DNA of 47,580 nt from Pedobacter sp. V48 (GCF_000523515.1 NZ_AWRU01000030.1:74267-121846); one strand, 5' to 3'; positions 1 to 9,525 are shown, numbered from the stretch's first letter. Translations and numbers: made by a program. The notes: generated by a model from the sequence alone, not told the origin.

Positions 1-1
1 T

Positions 2-967
2 GATTTTGTAATCCTGGCCTCTGCCATCGACCAAAGCACCATTATCAGAGCAGAAAAACTGTTGAAAATAATGGTAGCTATTTTCCTTGTTATCTTTGTC
101 GGGCTGCTGCTTTCTGCCCGATGGATTGCAAAAAAAATACTCCTGCCTCTGGATCTTTTTATAAATCAGGTTAAACTGATTAAGTCAAACAATCTTCATT
201 TCAGGGTAAAAGAAGGCCCCAATAAAGACGAGATTCATCTACTTGCCCAAAATTTCAACAACCTGATGGAGCATCTGGAGCAATCCTTCATTTTGCAAAA
301 AACATTTGTAGCCAATGCTTCGCACGAGCTCAGGACTCCAATAACAAGAATGATCATAGGCACTGAAATTGCACTTTCTCAGGATCGAAGTAAAGAAGAA
401 TACCAAAAAGCCTTAACATCAGTACTTGAGGATTCAGAAAAACTGGAAAACATCATCAACAGCTTACTTAAGCTTGCCCAGGCCGATCTGGAATATGGCT
501 CAACCAATCTCGAAAAAGTACGTATCGATGAAATGATATGGAGTTTGCAACAGGAATGGAATCAAAAAACAGGCATAAACAACCTTTTGGTTGAGGTAAA
601 AGACCTCCCTATGGACGAAGATCAGCTAAGCATTATCTGCAACCCTACTCTATTGCAAATTGCAGTTGACAACCTCATTTCTAATGCATTTAAGTTTTCA
701 GACCATCAGCCTGTTAAATGCATGCTTGATATTAAAGATGATGGCATTCATATTTTCATTACCGATGCAGGTATTGGAATAGAGCCCGCTGATCTGGATA
801 ATGTATTTAAACCCTTTTACAGCTCCTCTTCAAAAACTGAACATGCAGGCAGCGGAATGGGCTTATATATGGCGCATAAAATCATTACGCTTTACCAGGG
901 GAACATCACTGTAAAGTCACAAAAGCACCAGGGCACCACCTTCCATGTGCACTTCCCTCGATTTTAA
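2..967 (+). CDS. Sensor histidine kinase, 5'-truncated by window edge
   Basis: The frame is open from the left edge, so the N-terminus (sensor region and first membrane segment) lies outside. What remains is a transmembrane segment (about residues 24-42 of the visible part), a HAMP-like linker, a HisKA domain with the H-box NASHELRTP (phospho-acceptor His at nt 323-325), and a HATPase_c domain with N-box (NLISNAFKFS), G1 (DAGIGI) and G2 (GSGMGLYMA) motifs. This is a complete transmitter, so the kinase should autophosphorylate and pass phosphate to an OmpR-type response regulator, probably encoded just upstream. It lies 68 bp before a metal-efflux operon, the usual arrangement for CusS/CzcS-like kinases. 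The metal-sensing role is inferred from this context only. Confidence 0.93.
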   Translation, partial: DFVILASAIDQSTIIRAEKLLKIMVAIFLVIFVGLLLSARWIAKKILLPLDLFINQVKLIKSNNLHFRVKEGPNKDEIHLLAQNFNNLMEHLEQSFILQKTFVANASHELRTPITRMIIGTEIALSQDRSKEEYQKALTSVLEDSEKLENIINSLLKLAQADLEYGSTNLEKVRIDEMIWSLQQEWNQKTGINNLLVEVKDLPMDEDQLSIICNPTLLQIAVDNLISNAFKFSDHQPVKCMLDIKDDGIHIFITDAGIGIEPADLDNVFKPFYSSSSKTEHAGSGMGLYMAHKIITLYQGNITVKSQKHQGTTFHVHFPRF

Positions 968-1005
968 TCTCATTTTAATTTCGCTTTAATTTCGCTTTAA
1001 TTCTC
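962..1005 (+). promoter_or_regulatory. Four 11-bp direct repeats, likely response-regulator operator
   Basis: Four head-to-tail 11-mers (962-972, 973-983, 984-994, 995-1005) share the core TTTAAT at exactly one-helical-turn spacing; the middle two are CTTTAATTTCG or one base different. OmpR/PhoB-family regulators bind such 11-bp direct repeats. The array begins at the kinase stop codon and ends 6 bp before a -7 promoter element, the position expected for an activator that replaces the -33 contact. Confidence 0.6.
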
Positions 1006-1011
1006 TCAGGG

Positions 1012-1019
1012 TAGGTTTG
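1012..1019 (+). promoter_or_regulatory. Bacteroidota -7 promoter element of the efflux operon
   Basis: TAGGTTTG matches the Bacteroidota -7 consensus TAnnTTTG exactly. The start site would be near 1026, ten bases before the first possible ATG. No clear -33 TTG is present; the 11-bp repeats occupy that position. Confidence 0.55.
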
Positions 1020-1035
1020 ACCAAACATTACACAA

Positions 1036-2325
1036 ATGGTTATGATACCTTTAAGATTCCAGACCTTTTTTGGCTGTATACTGCTCCTTTTCTTTGCAAC
1101 AACAGCTTCAGCACAGGTAACAGATTCGATTAAGCTAAGCCTACGGGATGCCGAAAGTCTTTTTGTAAAGAACAACTACCAGCTAATCGCTCAGCAATAC
1201 CAAACAGATCAGGCAAAGGCCGATGTGATAACCGCCCGCTTATTTGATAATCCTGAAATCAGCTACGAAAATCTTTTGTACAATAAAGAAACGAAGAGAT
1301 TTCTGGAAACCAGTAAGGCTACCGGGCAGTATCAGGGGTCTTTATCTCAAATGATCAAGCTTGCCGGTAAGCGCAACAAGAATATTAAACTGGCTACTAC
1401 GGGTGTTAAACTGGCTGAGTACGAATACTTTGATCTGATGCGCACTTTGCGATATACACTTAGCTCAACTTTCTATAAGATGTACTACGATCAGCAATCT
1501 GCAAAAGTGTACCAAGAGCAGATCAATTCCCTTGAACTTTTATTGAATGCCAATGAGCAACAGTTAAAGATGGGAAATGTAGCTATGAAGGATATCATTA
1601 GGATTAAATCGTTGTTATACAGTTTGCAAGGAGAATATAGCAGTTTACTTAATGACATTGAGGACCTGCAAACTCAGCTTAAACTGATGACAAACATCAA
1701 GCCTGATGCAAATCTTGTTCTTGTGGTTCCTGCAGAGGAAGAACAGAATTATCAACCTGATAAAAAAGCATATATTAATTTATTGGATACTGCAAGGAGC
1801 AATCGCGCTGATCTTCAGCTGGCAAAAACTGAAATGACTTATGCCGAAAACAACCTGAGGTTACAAAAAGCCAACGCTATTCCAGATGTGGAACTCTCAC
1901 TTGTTTACGACCTTAAGGGTTCTTATCCTGATAATTATACTGGCTTAGGGATAAAACTTCCAATCCCATTATTTAACAGGAATCAGGGCGAAATAAAAAA
2001 GGCCAAAATTGCAATTGATGCAGGTAACTCGAAGCTCAGTCAGCAGGAAGCAATTCTCGAAAATGAGGTATACAATAGTTATACATCTGCTTTAAGAACC
2101 GAAAAACTGTACCGTGGGCTCGACAGTAATTTCAATTCTGATTTTGACAAACTGATTGTTGAAGTCATTAAAAATTTCAAAAACAGAAACATCAGTCTGA
2201 TTGAGTTTTTGGATTTCTACGATTCCTACAAAGCCAGCACACTACAAATGAACACATTAAAATACGAGCGCATGAACGCTAAGGAAGAAATCAATTTTGT
2301 TACCGGCTCTACCATTTTTAAATAA
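1036..2325 (+). CDS. TolC-family outer membrane factor of a CzcCBA/CusCBA-type efflux system
   Basis: This 429-residue protein begins with a signal peptide (hydrophobic core about residues 10-22, ASA cleavage after residue 26). The mature part has the long helical, Gln/Asn/Lys-rich repeats of OEP/TolC proteins, including the late segment PDVELSLVYDLKGSYPDNY typical of CzcC/CusC members. It should form the trimeric outer-membrane duct for the adaptor and pump encoded directly downstream (7 bp and 17 bp spacings). A second in-frame ATG at 1042 could be the true start, because the predicted transcript starts near 1026. Confidence 0.92.
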   Translation: MVMIPLRFQTFFGCILLLFFATTASAQVTDSIKLSLRDAESLFVKNNYQLIAQQYQTDQAKADVITARLFDNPEISYENLLYNKETKRFLETSKATGQYQGSLSQMIKLAGKRNKNIKLATTGVKLAEYEYFDLMRTLRYTLSSTFYKMYYDQQSAKVYQEQINSLELLLNANEQQLKMGNVAMKDIIRIKSLLYSLQGEYSSLLNDIEDLQTQLKLMTNIKPDANLVLVVPAEEEQNYQPDKKAYINLLDTARSNRADLQLAKTEMTYAENNLRLQKANAIPDVELSLVYDLKGSYPDNYTGLGIKLPIPLFNRNQGEIKKAKIAIDAGNSKLSQQEAILENEVYNSYTSALRTEKLYRGLDSNFNSDFDKLIVEVIKNFKNRNISLIEFLDFYDSYKASTLQMNTLKYERMNAKEEINFVTGSTIFK

Positions 2326-2332
2326 CGCACAC

Positions 2333-3433
2333 ATGCAAAACATCATTAAAACCATCAGCACACTTACTGCCCTCTCTGCTGTAATATTTCTGCAAAGCTG
2401 TTCAGAACAGCCAAAAGAAGCCCCAAAGGAGGAAAAATTTGTAATTACAGACTCTTTACTGAAAAGACTGGAAATAGACACCGTACAGGGTGCAAATAAT
2501 CAGACAGACCTTAATTTTTCAGCAAAGATCACGGCCAACGAGGAGAATATGTCGAAGGTTTACCCAATGGTAAGCGGGCTGGTAAAAAACGTACCGGCAA
2601 AGCGCGGAGATCAGGTAACCAAAGGCCAATTACTGGCCACCATGACCAGTGCAGAAATGGCAGGTTTTGATAAAGAGGCCATCAGCTCTTCTGCTGAATT
2701 AAGAAATGCGCAGCGCAGTGTAAAACTTACTGAGGATATGTTTAAAAGCGGATTGGCTTCTGAAAGAGATCTTGAACAGGCAAAAAATGACTTTCTGGTT
2801 AAGGAAGCGGAAGACAAAAGAAGCAGGTCTATTCTGTCCTTAAACGGAGGTAATAAGTACGGCACCTATGTTATAAAAGCACCAATATCTGGTTTTATAA
2901 TCGATAAAAATGTAACCAGCAACATGCAGGTAAGACCAGATAACAATGAGAACTTATTTACGATAGCTGATCTTTCTAATGTATGGGCATTGATCAATAT
3001 ATACGAATCGGACATCTCTAAAATTAAAGAGGGCGATGAGGTTAATCTTTCAATCTTATCCTATCCAGATAAGCCATTTAAAGGCAAAATCAGTAAGATT
3101 TACAACATGCTCGACAATGATAGTAAAGTAATGAACGCCAGGGTGGTGATAGATAATCCGGGTTATTTATTAAAGCCGGGAATGATGGCAACTGTACAAA
3201 TTGCCACTCGGAATGGTGCAACCTTGCCGGTGGTAAGTACAGATTGCCTCATTTTTGACAACAATAAATATTACATGCTGGTGCTTGATCCAGTAAAAAA
3301 AGTACGCATACAGGAAGTAGAAATAGGCAGAAAATTTGAAAACAAGGCCTACATCAGCAAGGGCCTTAATGCCGGTGATAGAGTTGTTGCTTCTAAACAG
3401 ATTTTCCTGTACGACAGTTTGAGACCTCAATAA
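2333..3433 (+). CDS. Efflux RND periplasmic adaptor (CusB/CzcB-like lipoprotein)
   Basis: The start is placed at ATG 2333, 7 bp after the outer-membrane factor. It gives a clean lipoprotein signal with lipobox LQSC and lipidated Cys23; the longer frame begins inside the preceding gene. The 366-residue product has the membrane-fusion order: beta-barrel start, lipoyl half (GLVKNVPAKRGDQVTKGQ), a helical hairpin (about residues 105-165), the second lipoyl half (GTYVIKAPISGFI) and a C-terminal beta-barrel with the PGMMATVQI segment. It should bridge the inner-membrane pump and the outer-membrane duct. No His-rich metal-binding extension is seen. Confidence 0.93.
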   Translation: MQNIIKTISTLTALSAVIFLQSCSEQPKEAPKEEKFVITDSLLKRLEIDTVQGANNQTDLNFSAKITANEENMSKVYPMVSGLVKNVPAKRGDQVTKGQLLATMTSAEMAGFDKEAISSSAELRNAQRSVKLTEDMFKSGLASERDLEQAKNDFLVKEAEDKRSRSILSLNGGNKYGTYVIKAPISGFIIDKNVTSNMQVRPDNNENLFTIADLSNVWALINIYESDISKIKEGDEVNLSILSYPDKPFKGKISKIYNMLDNDSKVMNARVVIDNPGYLLKPGMMATVQIATRNGATLPVVSTDCLIFDNNKYYMLVLDPVKKVRIQEVEIGRKFENKAYISKGLNAGDRVVASKQIFLYDSLRPQ

Positions 3434-3450
3434 CCACTTAACTTATAGTA

Positions 3451-6400
3451 ATGAATCAATTCATTAAGTCGATCATAAATTTTTCCCTTAAAAATAAATA
3501 CTTTGTATTTTTTGCCACCTTTATTTTAGTGCTGGCAGGGTATCTGAGTTTCAAGCATACCACTATTGAAGCTTTTCCGGATGTAACCAATACCAATATA
3601 ACCATCATCACACAGTGGCCTGGCCGCAGTGCCGAAGAGGTTGAAAAGTTTGTTACCCGGCCGCTAGAAATTGCAATGAATCCAACTGAGAAAAGAACAA
3701 GTATCCGTTCTTCTTCTTTATTCGGATTATCAGTAGTTAAAATCACATTTGAAGACGATGTAGATTATCAATTTGCAAGGGTCCAGGTCAACAACCACCT
3801 TGATGAGGCAGACCTTCCTTCAGGAGCAAAACCAGAAGTACAGCCTCCATACGGCCCTACCGGCGAGATTTTCCGTTATACGCTTAAGAGCGATAAGAAA
3901 TCCGTTAGGGAACTAAAAACTTTGCAGGATTGGGTGGTAGAAAGGGAGCTGCTATCAGTACCAGGCATCGCCGATGTGGTAAGCTTTGGCGGAGAAGTTA
4001 AAACATACCAAATCACAGTTGATCCCCAAAAATCATTACAATACGGAGTAACTGCTACAGAACTTTTCGAAGCTGTTTCTAAAAGCAACATTAATGTTGG
4101 TGGCGATGTGATTGAGCAAAGCGGGCAAGCTTATGTGGTACGTGGAATTGGCGTACTAAATAATATTGATGAGATCAAGAACATCATTATTGACAACTTT
4201 AACGGTACACCTGTATATGTTAAAACCATTGCCGAGGTAACAGAATCGGCTCTTCCTCGGTTAGGGCAGGTTGGCAGAGACCACGACCCTGATGTAGTTG
4301 AAGGCATTGTAGTGATGCGCAAAGGCGAAAACCCCAGCGAAGTGATCCACAATCTTAAAGAAAAGATTAAAGATGTAAATGAAAACATTTTGCCTGGTGA
4401 TGTAAAGATCAGTCCTTTCTATGACCGCGAGAATCTTGTAAACTTTGCCACGCATACAGTAATGCACAACATGCTGGAAGGGATCATCTTTGTTACCCTG
4501 ATTGTGTTCCTGTTTATGGCTGATTGGAGAACCACACTGATCGTTTCTCTTATTATACCCCTGGCACTCCTTTTTGCTTTTATCTGTTTAAAACTAAAGG
4601 GTATGTCGGCCAACCTTCTTTCTATGGGTGCCATAGATTTCGGGATCATTATAGACGGTGCGGTAGTGATGGTAGAAGGAATTTTTGTAGCCCTCGATTA
4701 TAACTCTCATAAAAACGGCACAGAGAAATTTAACCGGATGAGTAAACTGGGCATCATTAAAAGGGCCTGTCTGGAAAATGGCAAAGGTATTTTCTTTGCC
4801 AAACTGATTATCATTACCGGTTTAATGCCAATCTTTACTTTTGAAAAAGTAGAAGGTAAAATGTTCTCGCCATTGGCATGGACCCTAAGTTTTGCATTAT
4901 TAGGCGCCTTATTACTAACCTTTACATTAGTGCCTGCAATGGCTAGCGTATTGCTTAGAAAAAACGTTAAAGAAAAGCACAACATCTTTCTAGGGTTTCT
5001 TACAAAAGTTGTGATGCGGGTTTACAAGGCATGCTTTAAAGCTAGAAAACTCGTATTCGGTACAGCCATGGTTATACTGGTTGTCGGTTTATTTAGCTTT
5101 AAATTTCTTGGAACAGAGTTTTTACCTACACTGGACGAGGGATCAATATATGTAAGAGCCAGTGCTCCGCTAAGTGTTTCACTTAATGAAACTAAAAAGC
5201 TCTCGAACGAAATGCGTAAGATCTTTTTAAGCTTTGAGGAGGTGAAACAGGTAATATCTCAAACCGGCAGACCAAACGACGGTACCGATGCTACCGGATT
5301 TTACAATATGGAATTCCTGGTTGATATTTACCCCAAAGCAGAATGGAAACGCAAGCAAACCAAAGAGGAACTGGTAGAGCGTATGCAGGAAAAGCTTAAA
5401 GGTTATCCCGGTATTAGTTTAAACTTTTCTCAACCCATTTCTGATAACGTGGAGGAAGCGGTATCGGGTGTAAAAGGATCTATTGTGGTTAAAATGTTTG
5501 GCAACGATTATTCCTTTATCGAAAAGCATGAACAAGACATATATAACATTTTAAAAACAGTTAATGGGATTGAGGATTTAGGGATTCTTAGAAATCTTGG
5601 ACAACCTGAATTGCAGATTAATCTGGATCAGAGTAAAATGGCGCTATATGGAGTTAGAACAGAGGATGCAAACTCAATAATAGAGATGGCCATCGGCGGT
5701 AAAGCCGCTACTCAGATTTATGAGGGAGAACGTAAATTTGATCTCCGGATTAGGTATCCCGAAGACTTTAGAAAAGATGAAGCTTCAATTGGTGCCCTGC
5801 GTATCCCTACTATTTCCGGTGCCAAAGTTCCATTAAGCGAAATTTCTACTATCCGCAAAATTACCGGCCCAAGCATTATTTACCGCGATAAGCATGAACG
5901 CTATGGGGCCATTAAATTCTCAATAAGAGGGCGTGATATGGGAAGTGTAATTGCCGAAGCACAGGCTAAAGTAAAGGCTCAAATTAAGCTCCCTAAAGAA
6001 TACAAACTGGAATGGGCAGGTGATTTTGAGAACCAACAAAGAGCTACCAGTCGCTTGTCTGAGGCTGTGCCGATCAGTTTATTACTCATATTTTTTATCC
6101 TGTTTGTATTGTTCGGAAACATTAAAGATTCATTACTGGTGTTAAACAATGTACCATTTGCAATGATTGGGGGCATACTTGCGCTGCTAGCCACCGGAGT
6201 TAACTTTAATATTTCGGCTGGCATTGGGTTTATTGCACTGTTTGGTATATGCGTGCAAAATGGGGTAATTCTGATTACACGATTTAAAAGTAACATGGTA
6301 GAATTAAAACATCGTCTAGAGTGGACTTTTGCTGATGCACTGAAAGATGGTGTTGCCAGCAGAATGCGTCCGGTAATTATGACTGCCTTGATGGCCGCAA

Positions 6401-6588
6401 TTGGTTTAATGCCGGCTGCACTATCAACCGGAATAGGTTCAGAGGCTTCCAAACCTTTGGCTATTGTTGTTATAGGTGGATTGATCACCAATACATTGTT
6501 TAACCTTTTTGTATACCCAATAGTTGTCTACTGGGCATACCAAAAAAAGGTTAAACATTTACATACATCATCTGTTCCGCAGAACTAA
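3451..6588 (+). CDS. Heavy-metal efflux RND transporter, CzcA/CusA family
   Basis: At 1045 residues this is a full-length RND pump: twelve membrane helices and two large periplasmic loops. The N-terminus (residues 1-30 basic then hydrophobic; FPDVTNTNITI near 43-53) is typical of heavy-metal RND proteins. Helix 4 carries DFGIIIDGAVVMVE, with acidic residues Asp396, Asp402 and Glu409. This matches the proton-relay triad of CzcA-type (Zn/Co/Cd) pumps, whereas Cu/Ag CusA pumps have a different pattern. It probably exports divalent cations by proton antiport together with the two preceding genes. The substrate is inferred from this motif alone. The stop codon lies only 3 bp from the end of the convergent fucosidase gene, and no terminator is visible there. 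Confidence 0.95.
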   Translation: MNQFIKSIINFSLKNKYFVFFATFILVLAGYLSFKHTTIEAFPDVTNTNITIITQWPGRSAEEVEKFVTRPLEIAMNPTEKRTSIRSSSLFGLSVVKITFEDDVDYQFARVQVNNHLDEADLPSGAKPEVQPPYGPTGEIFRYTLKSDKKSVRELKTLQDWVVERELLSVPGIADVVSFGGEVKTYQITVDPQKSLQYGVTATELFEAVSKSNINVGGDVIEQSGQAYVVRGIGVLNNIDEIKNIIIDNFNGTPVYVKTIAEVTESALPRLGQVGRDHDPDVVEGIVVMRKGENPSEVIHNLKEKIKDVNENILPGDVKISPFYDRENLVNFATHTVMHNMLEGIIFVTLIVFLFMADWRTTLIVSLIIPLALLFAFICLKLKGMSANLLSMGAIDFGIIIDGAVVMVEGIFVALDYNSHKNGTEKFNRMSKLGIIKRACLENGKGIFFAKLIIITGLMPIFTFEKVEGKMFSPLAWTLSFALLGALLLTFTLVPAMASVLLRKNVKEKHNIFLGFLTKVVMRVYKACFKARKLVFGTAMVILVVGLFSFKFLGTEFLPTLDEGSIYVRASAPLSVSLNETKKLSNEMRKIFLSFEEVKQVISQTGRPNDGTDATGFYNMEFLVDIYPKAEWKRKQTKEELVERMQEKLKGYPGISLNFSQPISDNVEEAVSGVKGSIVVKMFGNDYSFIEKHEQDIYNILKTVNGIEDLGILRNLGQPELQINLDQSKMALYGVRTEDANSIIEMAIGGKAATQIYEGERKFDLRIRYPEDFRKDEASIGALRIPTISGAKVPLSEISTIRKITGPSIIYRDKHERYGAIKFSIRGRDMGSVIAEAQAKVKAQIKLPKEYKLEWAGDFENQQRATSRLSEAVPISLLLIFFILFVLFGNIKDSLLVLNNVPFAMIGGILALLATGVNFNISAGIGFIALFGICVQNGVILITRFKSNMVELKHRLEWTFADALKDGVASRMRPVIMTALMAAIGLMPAALSTGIGSEASKPLAIVVIGGLITNTLFNLFVYPIVVYWAYQKKVKHLHTSSVPQN

Positions 6589-6591
6589 TGC

Positions 6592-8031
6592 CTATAAGTC
6601 CGGTGCTTTGTAAAGTTGTACGCTTGAAAGTACCGGGCAGGCATTTGCATCCAGAATATTTATTCTGATTTTACTCGTTTTTACAGTAGGGAACACCAGG
6701 ATTCTTTTACGTCCTATGGTAGTCTGTGTATCTAAAGCTTTAAACTCAGAACCTTCCAGGTATTCTACCGAGAATGATTTCACTCTTTGTCCTAGTTTAA
6801 TAAATTCCTGAAGTACAATACGGTTAAGCTCGGCTTCTTTACCCAGATCTATGGTAATCACTGCATTTTTTACCTGATCATCCGTCGTCCAGTAAGTCTC
6901 GTTGTTTCCGTCAGTTAAGTTTTGGCCATTAAATTTTTTATCCTTCCCCCTGATGTTGCTTACAGTTACTTTCTTTCCTTTTGCAAGATCAGTTTTATAA
7001 GCAGCATCCAGATATTTTTTGAATTCCATCAGCCTGGTAGAATCTGTTGGATGGATTAAACCATCACGGTTTACGGGAACATTTAACAACAGGTTACTGT
7101 TGCGGCCAACGGAAGTATTGTAAATAGATTCCAGCTGATCAAGCGTTTTAACCTGATTATCTGTATTGGCACTATAAAACCACCCTGGTCTGATAGAAAC
7201 ATCAACCTCTGCCGGAATCCAGTATTTACCATTCTCATCACCAGTGTTAAGTACTTTACTTTCAGGAGCCTCTGCTCCTACTCCAAAACCATCGGTATTT
7301 AAGGTCGACCAGTTGGTTTCGCCTGCAACGCCTCTTTCATTCCCCATCCAACGAATATCAGGACCGATATCACTAAATATTACTGCCTGAGGTTGGTTTT
7401 TGCGAACTACATTATAAAACTTAGGCCAGTCATATGCCTGCTTTTTATCGCCGCCATTTGCACCGTCAAACCATTGTTCAAAAACACTTCCGTAATTGCT
7501 TAATACCTCATTAAGGGTGTTGGCAAATACGTCATTATACTTAGGGGTACCATATTCAGGATGATTACGATCCCATGGAGATAAGTAAACTCCGAATTTT
7601 AAGCCGTATTCTTTACAAGCTGCAGATAGTTCTTTTAGTACATCTCCCTTTCCATCTTTCCAGGCACTTTCTCTAACAGTATGTGTACTAAATTTACTTG
7701 GCCACAGGCAAAAACCATCATGGTGTTTGGCAGTAATAATAATTGCCTTCATACCAGCATTTTTTGCAGTGCGGGCCCATTGTCGGGCATCAAGTTTCTT
7801 AGGATTAAACACCTTTGGATCTTCATCGCCATGCCCCCACTCTTTATCTGTAAACGTGTTTGGCCCAAAATGGATAAACATATAATACTCCATTTGTTGC
7901 CAGGCGTACTGATTTTTGTTTGGAACGGCACCATAAGGTTTAGGTGCTGCTACAGATGATTGTGCATAACTGTTTGCGGTAAACAATAATGAGCACAAGG
8001 CTGCAGCTGAATAGGTCTTTATTAGTTTCAT
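6592..8031 (-). CDS. Alpha-L-fucosidase, GH29, with C-terminal discoidin-like domain
   Basis: The 479-residue protein has a signal peptide (residues 1-23, ending SYA) and a GH29 (alpha/beta)8 domain. Diagnostic segments are FIHFGPNTF (52-60), AKHHDGFCLWPS (101-112) and QWFDGANG, in which Asp189 fits the catalytic nucleophile of GH29. Residues about 350-477 resemble an F5/8 type C (CBM32-like) sugar-binding domain (DGNNETYWTTDD, ITIDLGK). It should release terminal alpha-linked fucose from oligosaccharides in the periplasm or at the cell surface. It stands alone, convergent with the efflux operon and not next to a SusC/SusD pair. The general acid cannot be assigned by eye; the subfamily looks GH29-B-like. 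Confidence 0.92.
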   Translation of the reverse strand: MKLIKTYSAAALCSLLFTANSYAQSSVAAPKPYGAVPNKNQYAWQQMEYYMFIHFGPNTFTDKEWGHGDEDPKVFNPKKLDARQWARTAKNAGMKAIIITAKHHDGFCLWPSKFSTHTVRESAWKDGKGDVLKELSAACKEYGLKFGVYLSPWDRNHPEYGTPKYNDVFANTLNEVLSNYGSVFEQWFDGANGGDKKQAYDWPKFYNVVRKNQPQAVIFSDIGPDIRWMGNERGVAGETNWSTLNTDGFGVGAEAPESKVLNTGDENGKYWIPAEVDVSIRPGWFYSANTDNQVKTLDQLESIYNTSVGRNSNLLLNVPVNRDGLIHPTDSTRLMEFKKYLDAAYKTDLAKGKKVTVSNIRGKDKKFNGQNLTDGNNETYWTTDDQVKNAVITIDLGKEAELNRIVLQEFIKLGQRVKSFSVEYLEGSEFKALDTQTTIGRKRILVFPTVKTSKIRINILDANACPVLSSVQLYKAPDL

Positions 8032-8186
8032 TGTGTATGGTTAGTTACGAACTTTAAAATTGCAATTTATGCATTGCTAAAAATTCTACGCTATTGTCAT
8101 TAAAATAAATGATTTTGGCAAATCTTAAAACTTATCTATTGACGAACTGTTATTGTTTTATCGTTGCCAATAAAATAAGCCATCAA

Positions 8187-8897
8187 ATGAAAACACATGA
8201 AACTAATTTAAAGCTCCGGTCGGGAAAATTCTCTATCGAGAAGCACCATTATGAGAACATAGGCCTTACAGAACGTATGGTTTCTGTATTGCTAAGTGGT
8301 ATTTTAATGACCAGAGGGATTAGAAGACCGCTTAAAGCGCAATTTCTTTATGGCGCTTACCTGGCATACAGGGGCTTTACCGGCAGATGTTTTGTATATG
8401 AAAAACTTGGAATAGATGGTAATAAACCAAGAGCGATAAATATTAGGGGCGAATTTGAAATTGACCGACCTGCCAGCGAGGTATATGCCTACTGGCGCGA
8501 TTTAAATAACCTTCCGGGAAGCATTAAACATTTACTAAACGTAGAGGTAATTGACGAAAACCTTTCTCATTGGAAAAGCAATGTAATGGGAAATTTATTT
8601 TCGATAGACTGGGATGCAGAAATTATTAAGGATGAACCAAACCATTTAATTGGATGGAGATCTTCTCCAAGTTCTTTAATAAGTCATGTAGGGCGAGTTA
8701 AATTTACAGAAGCAGCCGATAAAACGGGAACGGTATTAAAAGTGGTTCTCTCCTATCATCCTCCAATTGGAGGTGTTGGTATTGGTTTAGCCAGACTATT
8801 AAACCCTTATTTTGAGAGTCTGTTAAAAAAAGAGATCAGGAGCTTTAAACATACTATTGAAAACAAGATTCCGATATATGCTAACGGAACCTTGTAA
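8187..8897 (+). CDS. SRPBCC-domain membrane protein (YgaP-like segment plus cyclase/dehydrase fold)
   Basis: The start is placed at ATG 8187 (MKTHETNLKLRSG); the frame also continues upstream to 8109, but that extension looks non-coding. Residues about 25-75 (ERMVSVLLSGILMTRG through AYLAYRGFTGRCFVYEKLGI) form a short membrane region like the DUF2892/YgaP type. Residues about 85-225 resemble a polyketide cyclase/dehydrase SRPBCC domain (IDRPASEVYAYWRDLNNLP, then GWRSSP and a C-terminal helix). Such proteins are widespread and may bind a lipid or other hydrophobic ligand; no specific reaction can be given. Monocistronic, convergent with the next gene across 14 bp. Confidence 0.8.
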   Translation: MKTHETNLKLRSGKFSIEKHHYENIGLTERMVSVLLSGILMTRGIRRPLKAQFLYGAYLAYRGFTGRCFVYEKLGIDGNKPRAINIRGEFEIDRPASEVYAYWRDLNNLPGSIKHLLNVEVIDENLSHWKSNVMGNLFSIDWDAEIIKDEPNHLIGWRSSPSSLISHVGRVKFTEAADKTGTVLKVVLSYHPPIGGVGIGLARLLNPYFESLLKKEIRSFKHTIENKIPIYANGTL

Positions 8898-8911
8898 AGT
8901 ATCTTTAGTTA

Positions 8912-9424
8912 CTAAGGAGTAACACTCCCTGCACCCAGATAAGCTACAATTCCAAGAAGGAAAGAGATAATGTAAAGGCCCAATATGGTAATGGTAATAA
9001 TGCCCCAAAATTTAAAGAACGATTTCATTTTGCTCATTGCCTCGCTTAGCGCCGGCTGATCACCATATAATATTGCTTGTTTTGCCGAATTGGCATATTT
9101 AAACATTAATAAGCTCGGGTAAAAGTAAAGTAAGGCCGACAATAGAAAAACAACCGTAAGAAAACCTCCTCCAAGTGCCGCCCAAGGGTTGTTGGCTGCA
9201 CCTACTTTGCCATTCATTGCGCTTATCAATGCTTCTGCACTAAATGAAAACAAGATCATAATTCCGGTTGCTACAAATCCTATTATAGATAGGAATTTGG
9301 TCCACCTGGCGGTTTCATATATGTAACTACGTATGTCTTCTGTTACGGTTAACAAGACTTCCTCTCCCTCTTGAGGGTCATTGTGTGTTGTTTCCTCAGG
9401 ATTTTCTTCTTCAAAATGTTCCAT
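8912..9424 (-). CDS. Small membrane protein, DUF5362-like
   Basis: This 170-residue protein starts with an acidic cytoplasmic tail (about 25 residues rich in Glu). Three to four hydrophobic segments follow: about residues 42-66 (FLSIIGFVATGIMILF), 82-112 (GGGFLTVVFLLSALLYFYPS) and 142-166 (FWGIITITILGLYIISFLLG), with a short amphipathic stretch between. The pattern resembles the DUF5362 family of Bacteroidota, whose function is unknown. It is divergent from ychF. Confidence 0.72.
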   Translation of the reverse strand: MEHFEEENPEETTHNDPQEGEEVLLTVTEDIRSYIYETARWTKFLSIIGFVATGIMILFSFSAEALISAMNGKVGAANNPWAALGGGFLTVVFLLSALLYFYPSLLMFKYANSAKQAILYGDQPALSEAMSKMKSFFKFWGIITITILGLYIISFLLGIVAYLGAGSVTP

Positions 9425-9493
9425 GTTGATCGTATTGTTTTTTTATAAGACTTTTAGCTTGCCTAAACATAAAGAATATTTTTAAAAAATTGA

Positions 9494-9501
9494 TACCTTT
9501 G
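9494..9501 (+). promoter_or_regulatory. -7 promoter element of ychF
   Basis: TACCTTTG matches the Bacteroidota TAnnTTTG consensus and is followed by GC, a frequent arrangement. It lies 25 bp upstream of the ychF ATG, predicting a start near 9508 and a leader of about 18 nt. It also shows that the in-frame TTG at 9490 cannot be the translation start. Confidence 0.6.
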
Positions 9502-9525
9502 CGCCAAATCAAGAAAAAAACATAC

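Noticed and set aside
5979..6491. 170-codon minus-strand frame inside the RND pump gene
   Set aside because: It lies opposite a well-supported gene and its sequence has the composition of an antisense shadow.
8109..8186. Upstream extension of the SRPBCC gene
   Set aside because: The added residues have no family resemblance; ATG 8187 gives a normal N-terminus.
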